Part shown: positions 1 through 7,328 of the stretch, in pieces
Position numbering within the stretch: the first letter of the stretch is position 1
Layout: every line of letters begins with the position of its first letter
Virus record (IMG/VR): IMGVR_UViG_3300030109_000288
Location: 11,498-36,831 of that record
DNA length: 25,334 bases
Reading direction: 5' to 3' (one strand)
Source: a virus
The notes under the pieces: model-generated
Seen by the model: only the letters and a program-made list of their open reading frames with translations
Told to the model about the DNA's origin: nothing
Database searches by the model: none
Position numbers and translations under genes: made by a program

Positions 1-485
1 GAAATAAGCTCTTTCTGAATACAAATGCAACTACTGCATCTGATGCTAACATGTGGCAGAACACAGCGCCTACTAGCACTGTTGTTTCAGTTGGCACAGC
101 ACAGACATCTAATGAGCAGAATATTGCATATTGCTTTGCCGAGGTGGAAGGCTTCAGCAAGTTTGGTAGTTACACTGGCAACGGTAATGCAAACGGTCCC
201 TTTGTTTACACAGGTTTTGCCCCCTCCTTCATAATTTTTAAGAATATTTCCGTCTCTTATAATTGGGATATGAGGGATAATAAAAGAGACCCTTTAAATC
301 CAAACACCTTTTATCTTTCGCCATCACAGATAGGTGATGCTGAAGTAACAACTTCGGATGCCGTTGATTTTCTTTCAAACGGGTTTAAATGGCGGAGTAG
401 TGGTGCAACTAATAATGGAAGCGGCAACACGATAATATATATGGCTTGGGCTGAGTCGCCCTTCAAAACAGCGACAGCACGATAG
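1..485 (+). CDS. Tail fibre/appendage protein, C-terminal end (5' partial)
   Basis: The frame is open from the window edge (first full codon at 3) to the stop at 483-485, so only the C-terminal ~160 residues are present. The segment EGFSKFGSYTGNGNANGPF followed by VYTGFAPSFIIFKN, and the ending GSGNTIIYMAWAESPF, match a beta-rich C-terminal domain I recognise from many marine phage tail-fibre-like proteins (I believe DUF7483; the number is from memory). Such domains probably contribute to host-surface contact at the fibre tip. The next gene starts 12 nt downstream and looks fibre-associated. The N-terminal attachment domain lies outside the window, so the fibre type cannot be judged. The ATG at 51 is internal to the longer frame and is not the true start. 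Confidence 0.8.
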   Translation, partial: NKLFLNTNATTASDANMWQNTAPTSTVVSVGTAQTSNEQNIAYCFAEVEGFSKFGSYTGNGNANGPFVYTGFAPSFIIFKNISVSYNWDMRDNKRDPLNPNTFYLSPSQIGDAEVTTSDAVDFLSNGFKWRSSGATNNGSGNTIIYMAWAESPFKTATAR

Positions 486-497
486 GAGAATAAACTA

Positions 498-1067
498 ATG
501 TGGAAACATAATGGCAGAACAATTCGAGAGTTTAAATCTTGGGTTGATGACAGTGGAATAACACATCCGAAAAACTGGCACATCTGGTCGCCATCAGAAA
601 AAGCTGCTGCTGGTCTTACAGAAATTGTAGAAGAAACACCTCCTGATAGCCGTTTGTATAGGTGGTCTATGGGTTCAGATGGCAAGATAAGTAAAACTGC
701 TAAGAATTTAGCAGATACTGATGCTGTAGATGGCGCGGGAAATAAGATTAAAGATGAAGATGGTAATCAGGTAATTAATCGTGGCGTTAAATGGAATCTA
801 AAACAAGAAGTTAAAAATCAACAAGGTTCTTTGCTTTCTCAAACTGATTGGGCAGTAGTTCGTAAGGCTGACAATGGAACAGCCATACCAAGTAATATTC
901 AAACATGGAGAGACGCTATTCGCACTAAAGCTACCGCAATGGAGAGTGCTATAGATGACGCGGCTAATACAGATGCAGTTGCAGCTTTGTTCTTAACGCA
1001 TACACTTAACGATGATGGCAGCATAAGCAAGGCTGGAATTCTATATGACTGGCCTGAAATAGAATGA
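498..1067 (+). CDS. Fibre-associated / tail assembly chaperone-like protein
   Basis: This is a 189-aa soluble protein starting at an ATG preceded by TAGGAGAATAAACTA, a good ribosome binding site. The N-terminal half (KNWHIWSPSEKAAAGL) resembles the small proteins encoded beside tail-fibre genes. The segment LLSQTDWAVVRKADNGTAIP followed by NIQTWRDAIRTKATAMESAI resembles the conserved 'LxxTDWxxxR...W..YR..LR' signature of phage tail-fibre assembly chaperones and DUF4376-type domains. Its place directly after the fibre gene agrees with fibre assembly or a fibre-tip role. The stop overlaps the next start in an ATGA junction. The functional call rests on motif and context and is moderate. Confidence 0.55.
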   Translation: MWKHNGRTIREFKSWVDDSGITHPKNWHIWSPSEKAAAGLTEIVEETPPDSRLYRWSMGSDGKISKTAKNLADTDAVDGAGNKIKDEDGNQVINRGVKWNLKQEVKNQQGSLLSQTDWAVVRKADNGTAIPSNIQTWRDAIRTKATAMESAIDDAANTDAVAALFLTHTLNDDGSISKAGILYDWPEIE

Positions 1068-1369
1068 CTGGGCGCATTTGGATTGTATTTATTGCGGCGG
1101 TAATTGTCGCAGCTTTTTGTGTGCGTAGTCCAGTCGCAAAAGCACAAGAACAATACTGCTTCCCTAGCTTAAAAGCAGCAGCCAAAGAAATTTCAAAGCA
1201 CGGGGAAACACTTAGATACACAGTGGTTATGAAAATTGGGGCATTGGCTCACATTTATATGGGGGCTGACAGCATGACAATTTTAGTTGAAAACCCTTCG
1301 GGAGTGGTTTGCACTGGACCGGCGCTGTTGGGAGACATTATTAACACTGTTAAAGAAACTTGCGCGTAA
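1064..1369 (+). CDS. Small exported protein, unknown function (lysis region)
   Basis: The product is 101 aa. It has a clear Sec-type signal peptide: basic MTGR, a hydrophobic core (IWIVFIAAVIVAAFCV), and a probable signal peptidase I site after AKA (about residue 27). The mature part is ~74 residues with three cysteines (YCF, VVCTG, ETCA), which could pair in the periplasm. The Cys at about residue 19 is not in a good lipobox (AAFC), so an o-spanin lipoprotein is not supported. It overlaps the previous gene by ATGA and the next by TAATG. Its place just before the holin and lysozyme suggests an accessory lysis role or superinfection exclusion at the envelope. No family was recognised. Confidence 0.7.
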   Translation: MTGRIWIVFIAAVIVAAFCVRSPVAKAQEQYCFPSLKAAAKEISKHGETLRYTVVMKIGALAHIYMGADSMTILVENPSGVVCTGPALLGDIINTVKETCA

Positions 1370-1731
1370 TGGATGGTGCAATTGATCTAAGACTGGTTTT
1401 AACTCTTGGAGGAATCTTATTCAGTGTAGCATCTGCCGCTGGAGTGGCCCGTCTACAAATCCGTCAATTGGCCGACGAGTGTCGAGAGCTTACTGTGATG
1501 ATTCGCAAGTTGGATGCAAGGTACGACAAACTACACACGCTGACCGAAACACAAGAACAACGAATTGACGTTCTAGCAAAAATGAACTCACCTGATAAAT
1601 TAGAATCCCGAAACCGTGAAATTTCTAGGCTGTTGTCAGATACTGCTAACGCACTAGAACGGGTAAAACATTTGGAAGTGATGCATAATACAAAACATCC
1701 ACCAGTAGCAAACGAAAGAAAGGCAGATTAA
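1369..1731 (+). CDS. Membrane-anchored coiled-coil protein (possible spanin-like)
   Basis: I chose the ATG at 1369, which forms a TAATG junction with the previous stop; a TTG three codons upstream is also open. The 120-aa product has one N-terminal transmembrane segment (about residues 8-30, LRLVLTLGGILFSVASAAGV). A charged, heptad-rich stretch follows (IRQLADECRELTVMIRKLDA onward to about residue 105) that should form a coiled coil. One N-terminal membrane anchor plus a coiled coil is the architecture of inner-membrane spanins (Rz type), but small phage membrane proteins of other function look alike. No partner o-spanin with a lipobox was found nearby. It ends in another TAATG junction with the holin gene. 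Confidence 0.6.
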   Translation: MDGAIDLRLVLTLGGILFSVASAAGVARLQIRQLADECRELTVMIRKLDARYDKLHTLTETQEQRIDVLAKMNSPDKLESRNREISRLLSDTANALERVKHLEVMHNTKHPPVANERKAD

Positions 1732-2165
1732 TGTTAAGTTTAATAGGATCACTTCTTGGGTTTGCTACCTCAACCGGCCCCGGTCTTTTCAAAATGTATA
1801 TGGAAAGCAAACAGGATGTCAGGGATAAAGAACATGAACTAAAAATTATGTCTCAACAATCTCAAGATCGTAGAGACGAGGCTGTAATTACCAGTGTGGG
1901 TGACACTAACATAGCGGTACATAAAAATGCCGATGAACATACTAAGCGTGCTAGTCGATGGGTAGTCAACCTGTCTGCTACGGTACGCCCTTTGATTACC
2001 TATTTTTTCTTTCTTGAGTTTGTCCTTCTAACTTTTCTCTCAGCCTTTGATCTTATCAATATAGAACTTTTTGAAAAACTTTGGTCAGATGAAATTGTAG
2101 GAATCTTTAGCGTCATTGTTAGTTTTTGGTTTGGTCAACGTCTGGTTAGCAAGTGGTCTAAATGA
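1731..2165 (+). CDS. Holin, 3TM/GTA-holin type
   Basis: The product is 144 aa. The N-terminus (MLSLIGSLLGFATSTGPGLF) is hydrophobic, followed by a charged helix (residues ~25-75). Two strong membrane segments follow: LITYFFFLEFVLLTFLSAFD and EIVGIFSVIVSFWFGQRLV. The RPL entry into the first segment and the FWFGQR ending are typical of the PF11351-type holin family found in marine phages and gene transfer agents. Holins permeabilise the inner membrane at a set time so that endolysin reaches the peptidoglycan. The endolysin gene follows immediately with a 4-nt ATGA overlap, which supports the call. Confidence 0.8.
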   Translation: MLSLIGSLLGFATSTGPGLFKMYMESKQDVRDKEHELKIMSQQSQDRRDEAVITSVGDTNIAVHKNADEHTKRASRWVVNLSATVRPLITYFFFLEFVLLTFLSAFDLINIELFEKLWSDEIVGIFSVIVSFWFGQRLVSKWSK

Positions 2166-2623
2166 TAAACAAAAGAGGTCTGGAGTTAATCGAAAGCTTC
2201 GAAGGTTTTCGTTCTGAACCTTACACAGACGTAGCTAATATTTGGACAATAGGTGTAGGATCAATATATGGACTAGACGGCAGTAGAGTTACTAGAAATC
2301 ATAGATCGATTACAAAAAAAGAAGCTTTTGGTTTGATGGAACGAGATTTAAAAACAACGATAAACAGACTGGGAAACTTAATTAAAGTACCAGTAAATGA
2401 AAACCAGTTAGCTGCCCTAGTTAGTTTTGTCTACAACATAGGATCAGGAGCGTTTCAACGAAGCACAGCAAGAATGAAGCTAAACAGAAAAGATTACTTC
2501 GGTTGTGCTGATGAGTTTCTTAAGTGGAAGTATGCAAACAAAAGAGTTATCGCTGGTTTATTAAGAAGAAGAGAAGCAGAGCGGCAGCTATTTTTAGATG
2601 AGGAATTAACTAATGAGCTATAG
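2162..2623 (+). CDS. Endolysin, GH24 lysozyme (muramidase)
   Basis: The product is 153 aa, the usual size of a single-domain T4/P22-type lysozyme. The catalytic triad of glycoside hydrolase family 24 is readable: Glu14 in IESFEGF, Asp23 in EPYTDVA, Thr29 in WTIGVG. The later segments NENQLAALVSFVYNIGSGAF and RREAERQLF are also typical. It cleaves the glycan strands of peptidoglycan. There is no N-terminal signal or SAR segment, so release depends on the holin encoded just upstream (ATGA overlap). Its 3' end overlaps the next start by 11 nt, joining the lysis genes to the tail genes. Confidence 0.93.
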   Translation: MINKRGLELIESFEGFRSEPYTDVANIWTIGVGSIYGLDGSRVTRNHRSITKKEAFGLMERDLKTTINRLGNLIKVPVNENQLAALVSFVYNIGSGAFQRSTARMKLNRKDYFGCADEFLKWKYANKRVIAGLLRRREAERQLFLDEELTNEL

Positions 2624-3269
2624 AACTGTTATAGACAAGGTTTTAACGAGGCTTAGAGAAGACACCATAGGCTCTGATTGGGTAGGGGCTATCTCTTCTG
2701 CATCTGAAGTAGATTCTTATCAGAAGCTTATCGGAGAGTTTGTAAACGAAGCTAAAGATATTGCTGAAGATTCTTGGAACTGGACATCTCTACGTTCTGT
2801 TGAGACAGTTACTACATCAGCTTCTACGGCTACATACGATATGTCTAACATTAACAACAGATCAAGAGTGCTTCAAGTTTTAGACAATACAAACGATAAT
2901 GTTTTAAAACAGATAAGCGATAATCACTTTTATAATTACACATATCTTGGAAGCACTCAAACTGCTAATCCTAGCTACTATCGTTTAAATGATAATGACA
3001 TTTCTTTTTGGCCCACTCCAGATGCTGTGTATGATATTAAAGTACACGCAGTTATTCCTCAAGGTGATCTTACAACAGCTGCCTCTACTTTTACTTTACC
3101 AGAAAATATGATCGTTCTCGGAGCGTACTCGTTAGCGTTAGCAGAACGTGGAGAAGATGGGGGAACAACTTCTGACCTTGCTTTAAAACGATTTCAACAA
3201 GCAATCTCAGATGCTATTGCACAAGATGAAAACAGAACTGTAGATGAGACAACGTGGTATGCCAGCTAG
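2613..3269 (+). CDS. Head-tail adaptor protein (podovirus gp11/SU10-adaptor-like)
   Basis: The 218-aa product begins MSYRTVIDKVLTRLRED and has helical ends around a central beta-rich part (SISFWPTPDAVYDIKVHAVI type strands, then TFTLPENMIVLGAYSLALAE). The features 'NEAKDIAEDSWNW', 'NNRSRVLQVL' and 'FWPTPDAVYDIKV' are typical of the adaptor (tail tubular A-like) proteins of podoviruses, which form a 12-subunit ring between portal and tail nozzle. It overlaps the lysozyme gene by 11 nt. The nozzle-like protein starts inside its 3' end, and that gene order is usual for podoviruses. The family call is from recognition of motifs and order. Confidence 0.75.
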   Translation: MSYRTVIDKVLTRLREDTIGSDWVGAISSASEVDSYQKLIGEFVNEAKDIAEDSWNWTSLRSVETVTTSASTATYDMSNINNRSRVLQVLDNTNDNVLKQISDNHFYNYTYLGSTQTANPSYYRLNDNDISFWPTPDAVYDIKVHAVIPQGDLTTAASTFTLPENMIVLGAYSLALAERGEDGGTTSDLALKRFQQAISDAIAQDENRTVDETTWYAS

Positions 3270-4833
3270 CCCAGTCAAGCCTGTAATTCTTACGGGTATA
3301 GGTTCAAAAGGACTTAATACCCAGACTCAAAGTGCTACGCTTGGTCCTGAGTTTTTAACTGAGGCCAATAACGTAGTTTATGACTTAGAAGGTCGTATGG
3401 GTCCAAGGAAAGGCATAAAACAAATTACAAGCGCAGTAGCCTCTCCTGTAAAATCTATAGGAGAGTACGTCAAACCTGACCGTACTAGAGAATACTATGC
3501 AGGTTCTGGCTCAACTGTTGTAAAGTTAAACAAAGCAACCAGCCCTGATACACTTGTTACTCAAACTTTCTCAGGTAGTCCCCAAACTATTTCAGACAGC
3601 AATTGGCAATGGATTAATTTTAATGATGAATTTTGGGGTGTTCAATCTGGTCACAAAGCTATTAACTTTGACGGTACAACTTGGAAAGATATAGATGATC
3701 TTTCTGCATATATTGCTCCTTCTGGAGTAACTACCTTTGATCCTAACTGCGCTCTCGGTGAGTTTGGCAGGATATTTTACGGTGGCATAACTGAAGCTAA
3801 AGGAACTTTATTTTATTCCGATAACCTAATAGGTGAAAAGTTAAACACAGGTGCTGCTGGTCAGCTTGATTTAAAAACTGTCTGGGGTAATGATGAGATA
3901 GTTGGTTTAGATTCTATAGAAAACAAAATAGTAATCTTTGGTAAACAAAACATTGCTATTTATTCCGGTGCTACTAACCCAGCTACTATGGTTCTTGACG
4001 AACTTATTCGAGACGTAGGTTTAGCTGGTAGAGACAATATTGTATATGTTGATGCTGATGTGTTCTTTCTTAGTTATGAAGGTCTTCAGTCTCTTTCTCG
4101 CGTACAACAAAGCGACGGTAAAGCTCCTTTAGAAGGAGTGTCTATTTTTGTTCGTAACGACCTTACACGTTTATTATCTCAAGCAGATGTAGCTAACATA
4201 AAAAGTGTTTACTATCAAAAAGAAGGTATTGTAATTACTTTCATGCCTGATAATAATAAAGCTTATGTCTTTGATTTTTCTCAGGGTAAAAGAACTTTTC
4301 CTCGTATAACTACATGGACATTTAAAGACAACCCTCTTTGTGCCGTAAGCACTATAAGCGGTGAACTTTATATGGGACTATCAAATTGTGTTGCGGAGTA
4401 TGAAGAGTATTATGATGTAGCTTTAGATGGTGGCGGCAACGCTGTTAATAGTAATTACAACTGGCTTTTTCAAAGTCCTTGGTTAGATTTTAACGATCCT
4501 GTTTTTACCAAAATACTTAAGGCAGGTTTGTTTACGATTACAGGCGGAGAGGGAGCGGCAGCTACTGTAGAAATTTCTAAAGATTATGAAGAAGATTCTA
4601 AGTTTTCTAAAGCATTTAATCTTACTAGCGATGCAATAAAGTTTTTATACGGAGCTTCAAATTCATTATATGGAGCAGCTAAGTACGCTCCCGCTGCTAG
4701 TCCAAAAGAGTATAAAGTGTCTCTTGCTAGAACTGGTAAAACAATTAGACTTAAAATGACATTTGAAGTAGCAGGGCATTACTCAAGCTTAATTAACACA
4801 ACACTTCTTACCAAAAAAGGTAAGGCTAGATAA
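3244..4833 (+). CDS. Tail nozzle / tail tubular B-like structural protein
   Basis: The product is 529 aa (524 if the ATG at 3259 is used; neither ATG has a strong ribosome binding site). It overlaps the adaptor gene by 26 or 11 nt. The N-terminus holds FLTEANNVVYDLEGRMGPRK, a signature of podovirus nozzle proteins where 'NV..D..GR...R.G' recurs. The body is a series of short beta motifs (EFWGVQSGHKAINFDGTTW, ALGEFGRIFYGG, NKIVIFGKQNIAIYSG, DVFFLSYEGLQSLS) that suggests a beta-propeller. Position after the adaptor supports a tail-tube tip role. I infer function from this layout; T7 gp12 is the nearest functional analogue. Confidence 0.7.
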   Translation: MRQRGMPASPVKPVILTGIGSKGLNTQTQSATLGPEFLTEANNVVYDLEGRMGPRKGIKQITSAVASPVKSIGEYVKPDRTREYYAGSGSTVVKLNKATSPDTLVTQTFSGSPQTISDSNWQWINFNDEFWGVQSGHKAINFDGTTWKDIDDLSAYIAPSGVTTFDPNCALGEFGRIFYGGITEAKGTLFYSDNLIGEKLNTGAAGQLDLKTVWGNDEIVGLDSIENKIVIFGKQNIAIYSGATNPATMVLDELIRDVGLAGRDNIVYVDADVFFLSYEGLQSLSRVQQSDGKAPLEGVSIFVRNDLTRLLSQADVANIKSVYYQKEGIVITFMPDNNKAYVFDFSQGKRTFPRITTWTFKDNPLCAVSTISGELYMGLSNCVAEYEEYYDVALDGGGNAVNSNYNWLFQSPWLDFNDPVFTKILKAGLFTITGGEGAAATVEISKDYEEDSKFSKAFNLTSDAIKFLYGASNSLYGAAKYAPAASPKEYKVSLARTGKTIRLKMTFEVAGHYSSLINTTLLTKKGKAR

Positions 4834-4852
4834 CCTAATAGAGGAAATAGAT

Positions 4853-5629
4853 ATGTCTTCACTTTTTGATATAGTAGGACCAGCGCTTAGTTTTTTTGGT
4901 CAACGAGAGCAAGCTTCAGCCGCACGGGAAGCTGCAGAGGCTAATGCACAGGCAGCTGTAGACAGAGCAAGGGCTGCAACAGATGCTGCTACGCCCTACA
5001 CTGTAGCATCTCTTGGTGGTATATCAGAGTTTGATCCAGATAAACAAGCAGCACTGCTTTCTCTTTCTCCACAACTGTCAGATATTTATCAAGCGGGTTT
5101 AGATCGTAGCGGGTTGTTTGGTAATCAGGCTGCTGAGTATGCCTTTATGGATCCTTTTGAAGCAGGAGATAAATTTTATCAACAAATGCAACCTTTCTTT
5201 CAAGAAGATGAAGATAAACTTAGAACTGATTTAGAAACACGTTTGCTTGCACAGGGACGCCTTGGTAGTACCGGTGGTGCGGAACAACAAAGGTCTTTAG
5301 AAGAAGGTATTTTAAGGAGTCAGGCAGGTCGTAGAACAGCAGGATTTACTCAGGCTCAATCTTTGATCGATACTCTTCTTGGTAGACAGGGAGGTGATGT
5401 TGCTAAGTCTATTAGTCTTCTGGAAGTTCCTTTTGCACAGGCTAATATTGGCCGTGGTATTGGTGGTTCTGTGGGACAGGTAGCTGCTGCTGGTCTGACC
5501 TCCCAAGCAGCGTCTCAGAAACTTCTTGCTCAAACTCGCGCACTAGACCCCGGTTTGTTTGGTGCAGCAGCAGGAGCAATTGGAAATACTTTACAACGAA
5601 ACACTCTTCTTAAACGTTTAGGAACATAG
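4853..5629 (+). CDS. Probable internal virion / ejection protein (gp14-like position)
   Basis: The 258-aa product is Ala/Gln/Gly-rich. It opens with a hydrophobic-amphipathic segment (SSLFDIVGPALSFFGQ), then a coiled coil rich in Ala and charged residues (REQASAAREAAEANAQAAV; about residues 17-45). Further on, GRLGSTGGAEQQRSLEEGI and Gly/Ala-rich C-terminal helices follow. This composition is common in marine podovirus proteins encoded after the nozzle, which correspond in position to T7 gp14 (ejected with the DNA to build the transenvelope channel). Its ribosome binding site is GAGGAAATAGAT before the ATG. No catalytic motif is seen. Assignment rests on position and composition. Confidence 0.55.
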   Translation: MSSLFDIVGPALSFFGQREQASAAREAAEANAQAAVDRARAATDAATPYTVASLGGISEFDPDKQAALLSLSPQLSDIYQAGLDRSGLFGNQAAEYAFMDPFEAGDKFYQQMQPFFQEDEDKLRTDLETRLLAQGRLGSTGGAEQQRSLEEGILRSQAGRRTAGFTQAQSLIDTLLGRQGGDVAKSISLLEVPFAQANIGRGIGGSVGQVAAAGLTSQAASQKLLAQTRALDPGLFGAAAGAIGNTLQRNTLLKRLGT

Positions 5630-5638
5630 GACTTTAAA

Positions 5639-6511
5639 ATGGCTCAAGAACTTCCTGAGTGGTTATCTTCTTATCTTAAGTCAAAGGGTTTATTCTCTGA
5701 TAGGTTTAATACTCCTGTTAAACAAGAAAAAGAAGAATTAAAACCAACCGCTTTTAAAAATACCGTTAGAAGAATTATAGAAAATGATGACTATAATTCT
5801 GAAGATGCGTTAACTTCTCTATTTAAAAGCTCTTCATCAACTCCTAATCAAGGATTATTTGGAAAGGAAGGAAGACTTCCTAATTTTTTAGAAGAGATGA
5901 AAAGACAAAGCATGGCTTCTATTGCGGGAGAAATTGTAAAAAATACTAACTATAATTTACAGGATCGAATTGGCGCTGGGTTGAGTTTAGCTGCCAGTGC
6001 TTTAATACCTTTTCCTCTTAGTTTATTTGGAATGGCAATGAACGCTTCTGGGTATGGCCCTTCATTTGACCCAGAAAAAAATACAAATCTTACAGTCGAT
6101 CCTCTTACGGGAATAGCGAAGTACGGTCAAAGAGAGTATACCGAGGAAGAGCCAGAAGTACCTAACTTTTCTCGTATGGATTTATTTGAGGAAATTCCTG
6201 AACTTTTAGCAACAGAAGCAGGAAGAAACACTCAAATAGGTCTTCTGGGTCCATTTAATACAACTTTAGAATTTTCACCCTATTCGTTTTTAGATCAATA
6301 CACTGCTACTCCTGAACAACAGGAAGAGCAAGCACAGCTACAAGCACTTGAAACGGACCTTGTTGTTGAAGCTGCTAAGGAGATCGGCGCAAAGGAGTTT
6401 CAAGACTTTAGTGACGCGGGTCTATCTGATGCTGCCTCTTCGGCAGCCGTAGCAGAAGAACTTGGGTACGATGCAGGGTTCGATGATATCGGTGATGAGG
6501 GTTTTTATTAA
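5639..6511 (+). CDS. Hypothetical virion-associated protein
   Basis: The product is 290 aa and is not recognised. The N-terminal half is polar with Lys/Glu-rich helices. A hydrophobic amphipathic stretch occurs at about residues 113-140 (LSLAASALIPFPLSLFGMAM), long enough to insert in a membrane. The C-terminal ~70 residues are strongly acidic and Ala-rich (EQQEEQAQLQALETDLVVEA, then GLSDAASSAAVAEELG). It sits between two probable ejection proteins, 9 nt after the preceding stop, with a weak ribosome binding site (TAGGACTTTAAA). I infer a virion-internal or ejection role from context only. Confidence 0.5.
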   Translation: MAQELPEWLSSYLKSKGLFSDRFNTPVKQEKEELKPTAFKNTVRRIIENDDYNSEDALTSLFKSSSSTPNQGLFGKEGRLPNFLEEMKRQSMASIAGEIVKNTNYNLQDRIGAGLSLAASALIPFPLSLFGMAMNASGYGPSFDPEKNTNLTVDPLTGIAKYGQREYTEEEPEVPNFSRMDLFEEIPELLATEAGRNTQIGLLGPFNTTLEFSPYSFLDQYTATPEQQEEQAQLQALETDLVVEAAKEIGAKEFQDFSDAGLSDAASSAAVAEELGYDAGFDDIGDEGFY

Positions 6512-6536
6512 TTAAGATTTAAGTGAGGAAAAAGAA

Positions 6537-7319
6537 ATGGCAAATGGTTTGTTTAGTAGCAGCAACAATGCTGCACAAGTGATGATGCAAATGGAGGCTG
6601 AAAAAGCCAAACGTATCAGGGACGCTGGTGCTGGTATGGACCCCATTGTTGCTTCTATGGCGAGAGCGCAAGCAGGTATGCGTGAGAGCATAGGTTCTCT
6701 GACGAGAACTGGCATGGGACTCTTTGGTATGGAAGTTTCTGAAGACCCTCGTATGACTATGGCTAAAAAGGTTGATGCAGATCGTACTGAAATACTTGCA
6801 AAAATTAAAGACTATGCTAGTGACGGAACTATTAATGAAAACGAAATGCGTAAGGGTTTTGCTCTTCTGGCTGAAAAAGGCTATATGAAGGAAGCTAAAG
6901 AGTTTCTTACTATGGCTCAGTCCATGAGAAAAGAAAACATAGAGGGAATGAAAGTAAACGCAGAGTTGCTTAAGGCAGCTAAAGACGCTGGAATGAAAGC
7001 TGCTGATTATAATGCAATAAGAAATTCAGCGGCAGACTCTTTAAATGCTGTGCTAATAACTGATTCAATAACTGGACAGACAAGTATGACTATAGGCGGA
7101 AATCCTATAGATACTCCTACTCGTAACAAGATAAACGCTGCGATAGAAAAAGGAGTACGAGCTTGGATTGACGCAGGGGGAGGAAGCAAAGGATGGAGTG
7201 CGGTTACCAAAACATTTCCTAAGAACAAGAGTAAAACTGACAGATCAAAACCAAATAAGACAGGAACAAAGAAAAAACCTCCTCCCCCTCCTCCCCCTCC
7301 TCCCGGTTTTGGTTCATAA
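6537..7319 (+). CDS. Hypothetical virion-associated protein with C-terminal polyproline tract
   Basis: The product is 260 aa, mostly helical, and starts after a good ribosome binding site (AGTGAGGAAAAAGAA). Residues ~1-190 are Ala/Met/Lys-rich helices (MMQMEAEKAKRIRDAGAGM). The C-terminus changes abruptly to Lys/Ser/Thr-rich sequence and then KKK, nine consecutive prolines and GFGS. The nine Pro codons are three perfect copies of a 9-nt unit. A run this long would be expected to stall ribosomes and need EF-P. It lies in the late block just before the 1386-aa protein. No family was recognised; a virion-internal protein is likely from context. Confidence 0.55.
   Translation: MANGLFSSSNNAAQVMMQMEAEKAKRIRDAGAGMDPIVASMARAQAGMRESIGSLTRTGMGLFGMEVSEDPRMTMAKKVDADRTEILAKIKDYASDGTINENEMRKGFALLAEKGYMKEAKEFLTMAQSMRKENIEGMKVNAELLKAAKDAGMKAADYNAIRNSAADSLNAVLITDSITGQTSMTIGGNPIDTPTRNKINAAIEKGVRAWIDAGGGSKGWSAVTKTFPKNKSKTDRSKPNKTGTKKKPPPPPPPPPGFGS
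7278..7304 (+). repeat. Perfect 9-bp x 3 tandem repeat encoding nine prolines
   Basis: The unit CCTCCTCCC occurs three times without a mismatch, in frame, near the 3' end of the gene at 6537-7319, giving nine consecutive prolines. It is preceded by an A-rich Lys stretch. Such repeats change copy number by slippage, so proline number may vary between relatives. Confidence 0.9.
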
Positions 7320-7328
7320 AGGTTAAGA

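Noticed and set aside
6431-6447. Perfect 6-bp hairpin GCTGCC-TCTTC-GGCAGC as a terminator
   Set aside because: It lies within an Ala/Ser-rich coding stretch of the gene at 5639-6511 and has no following T-run.
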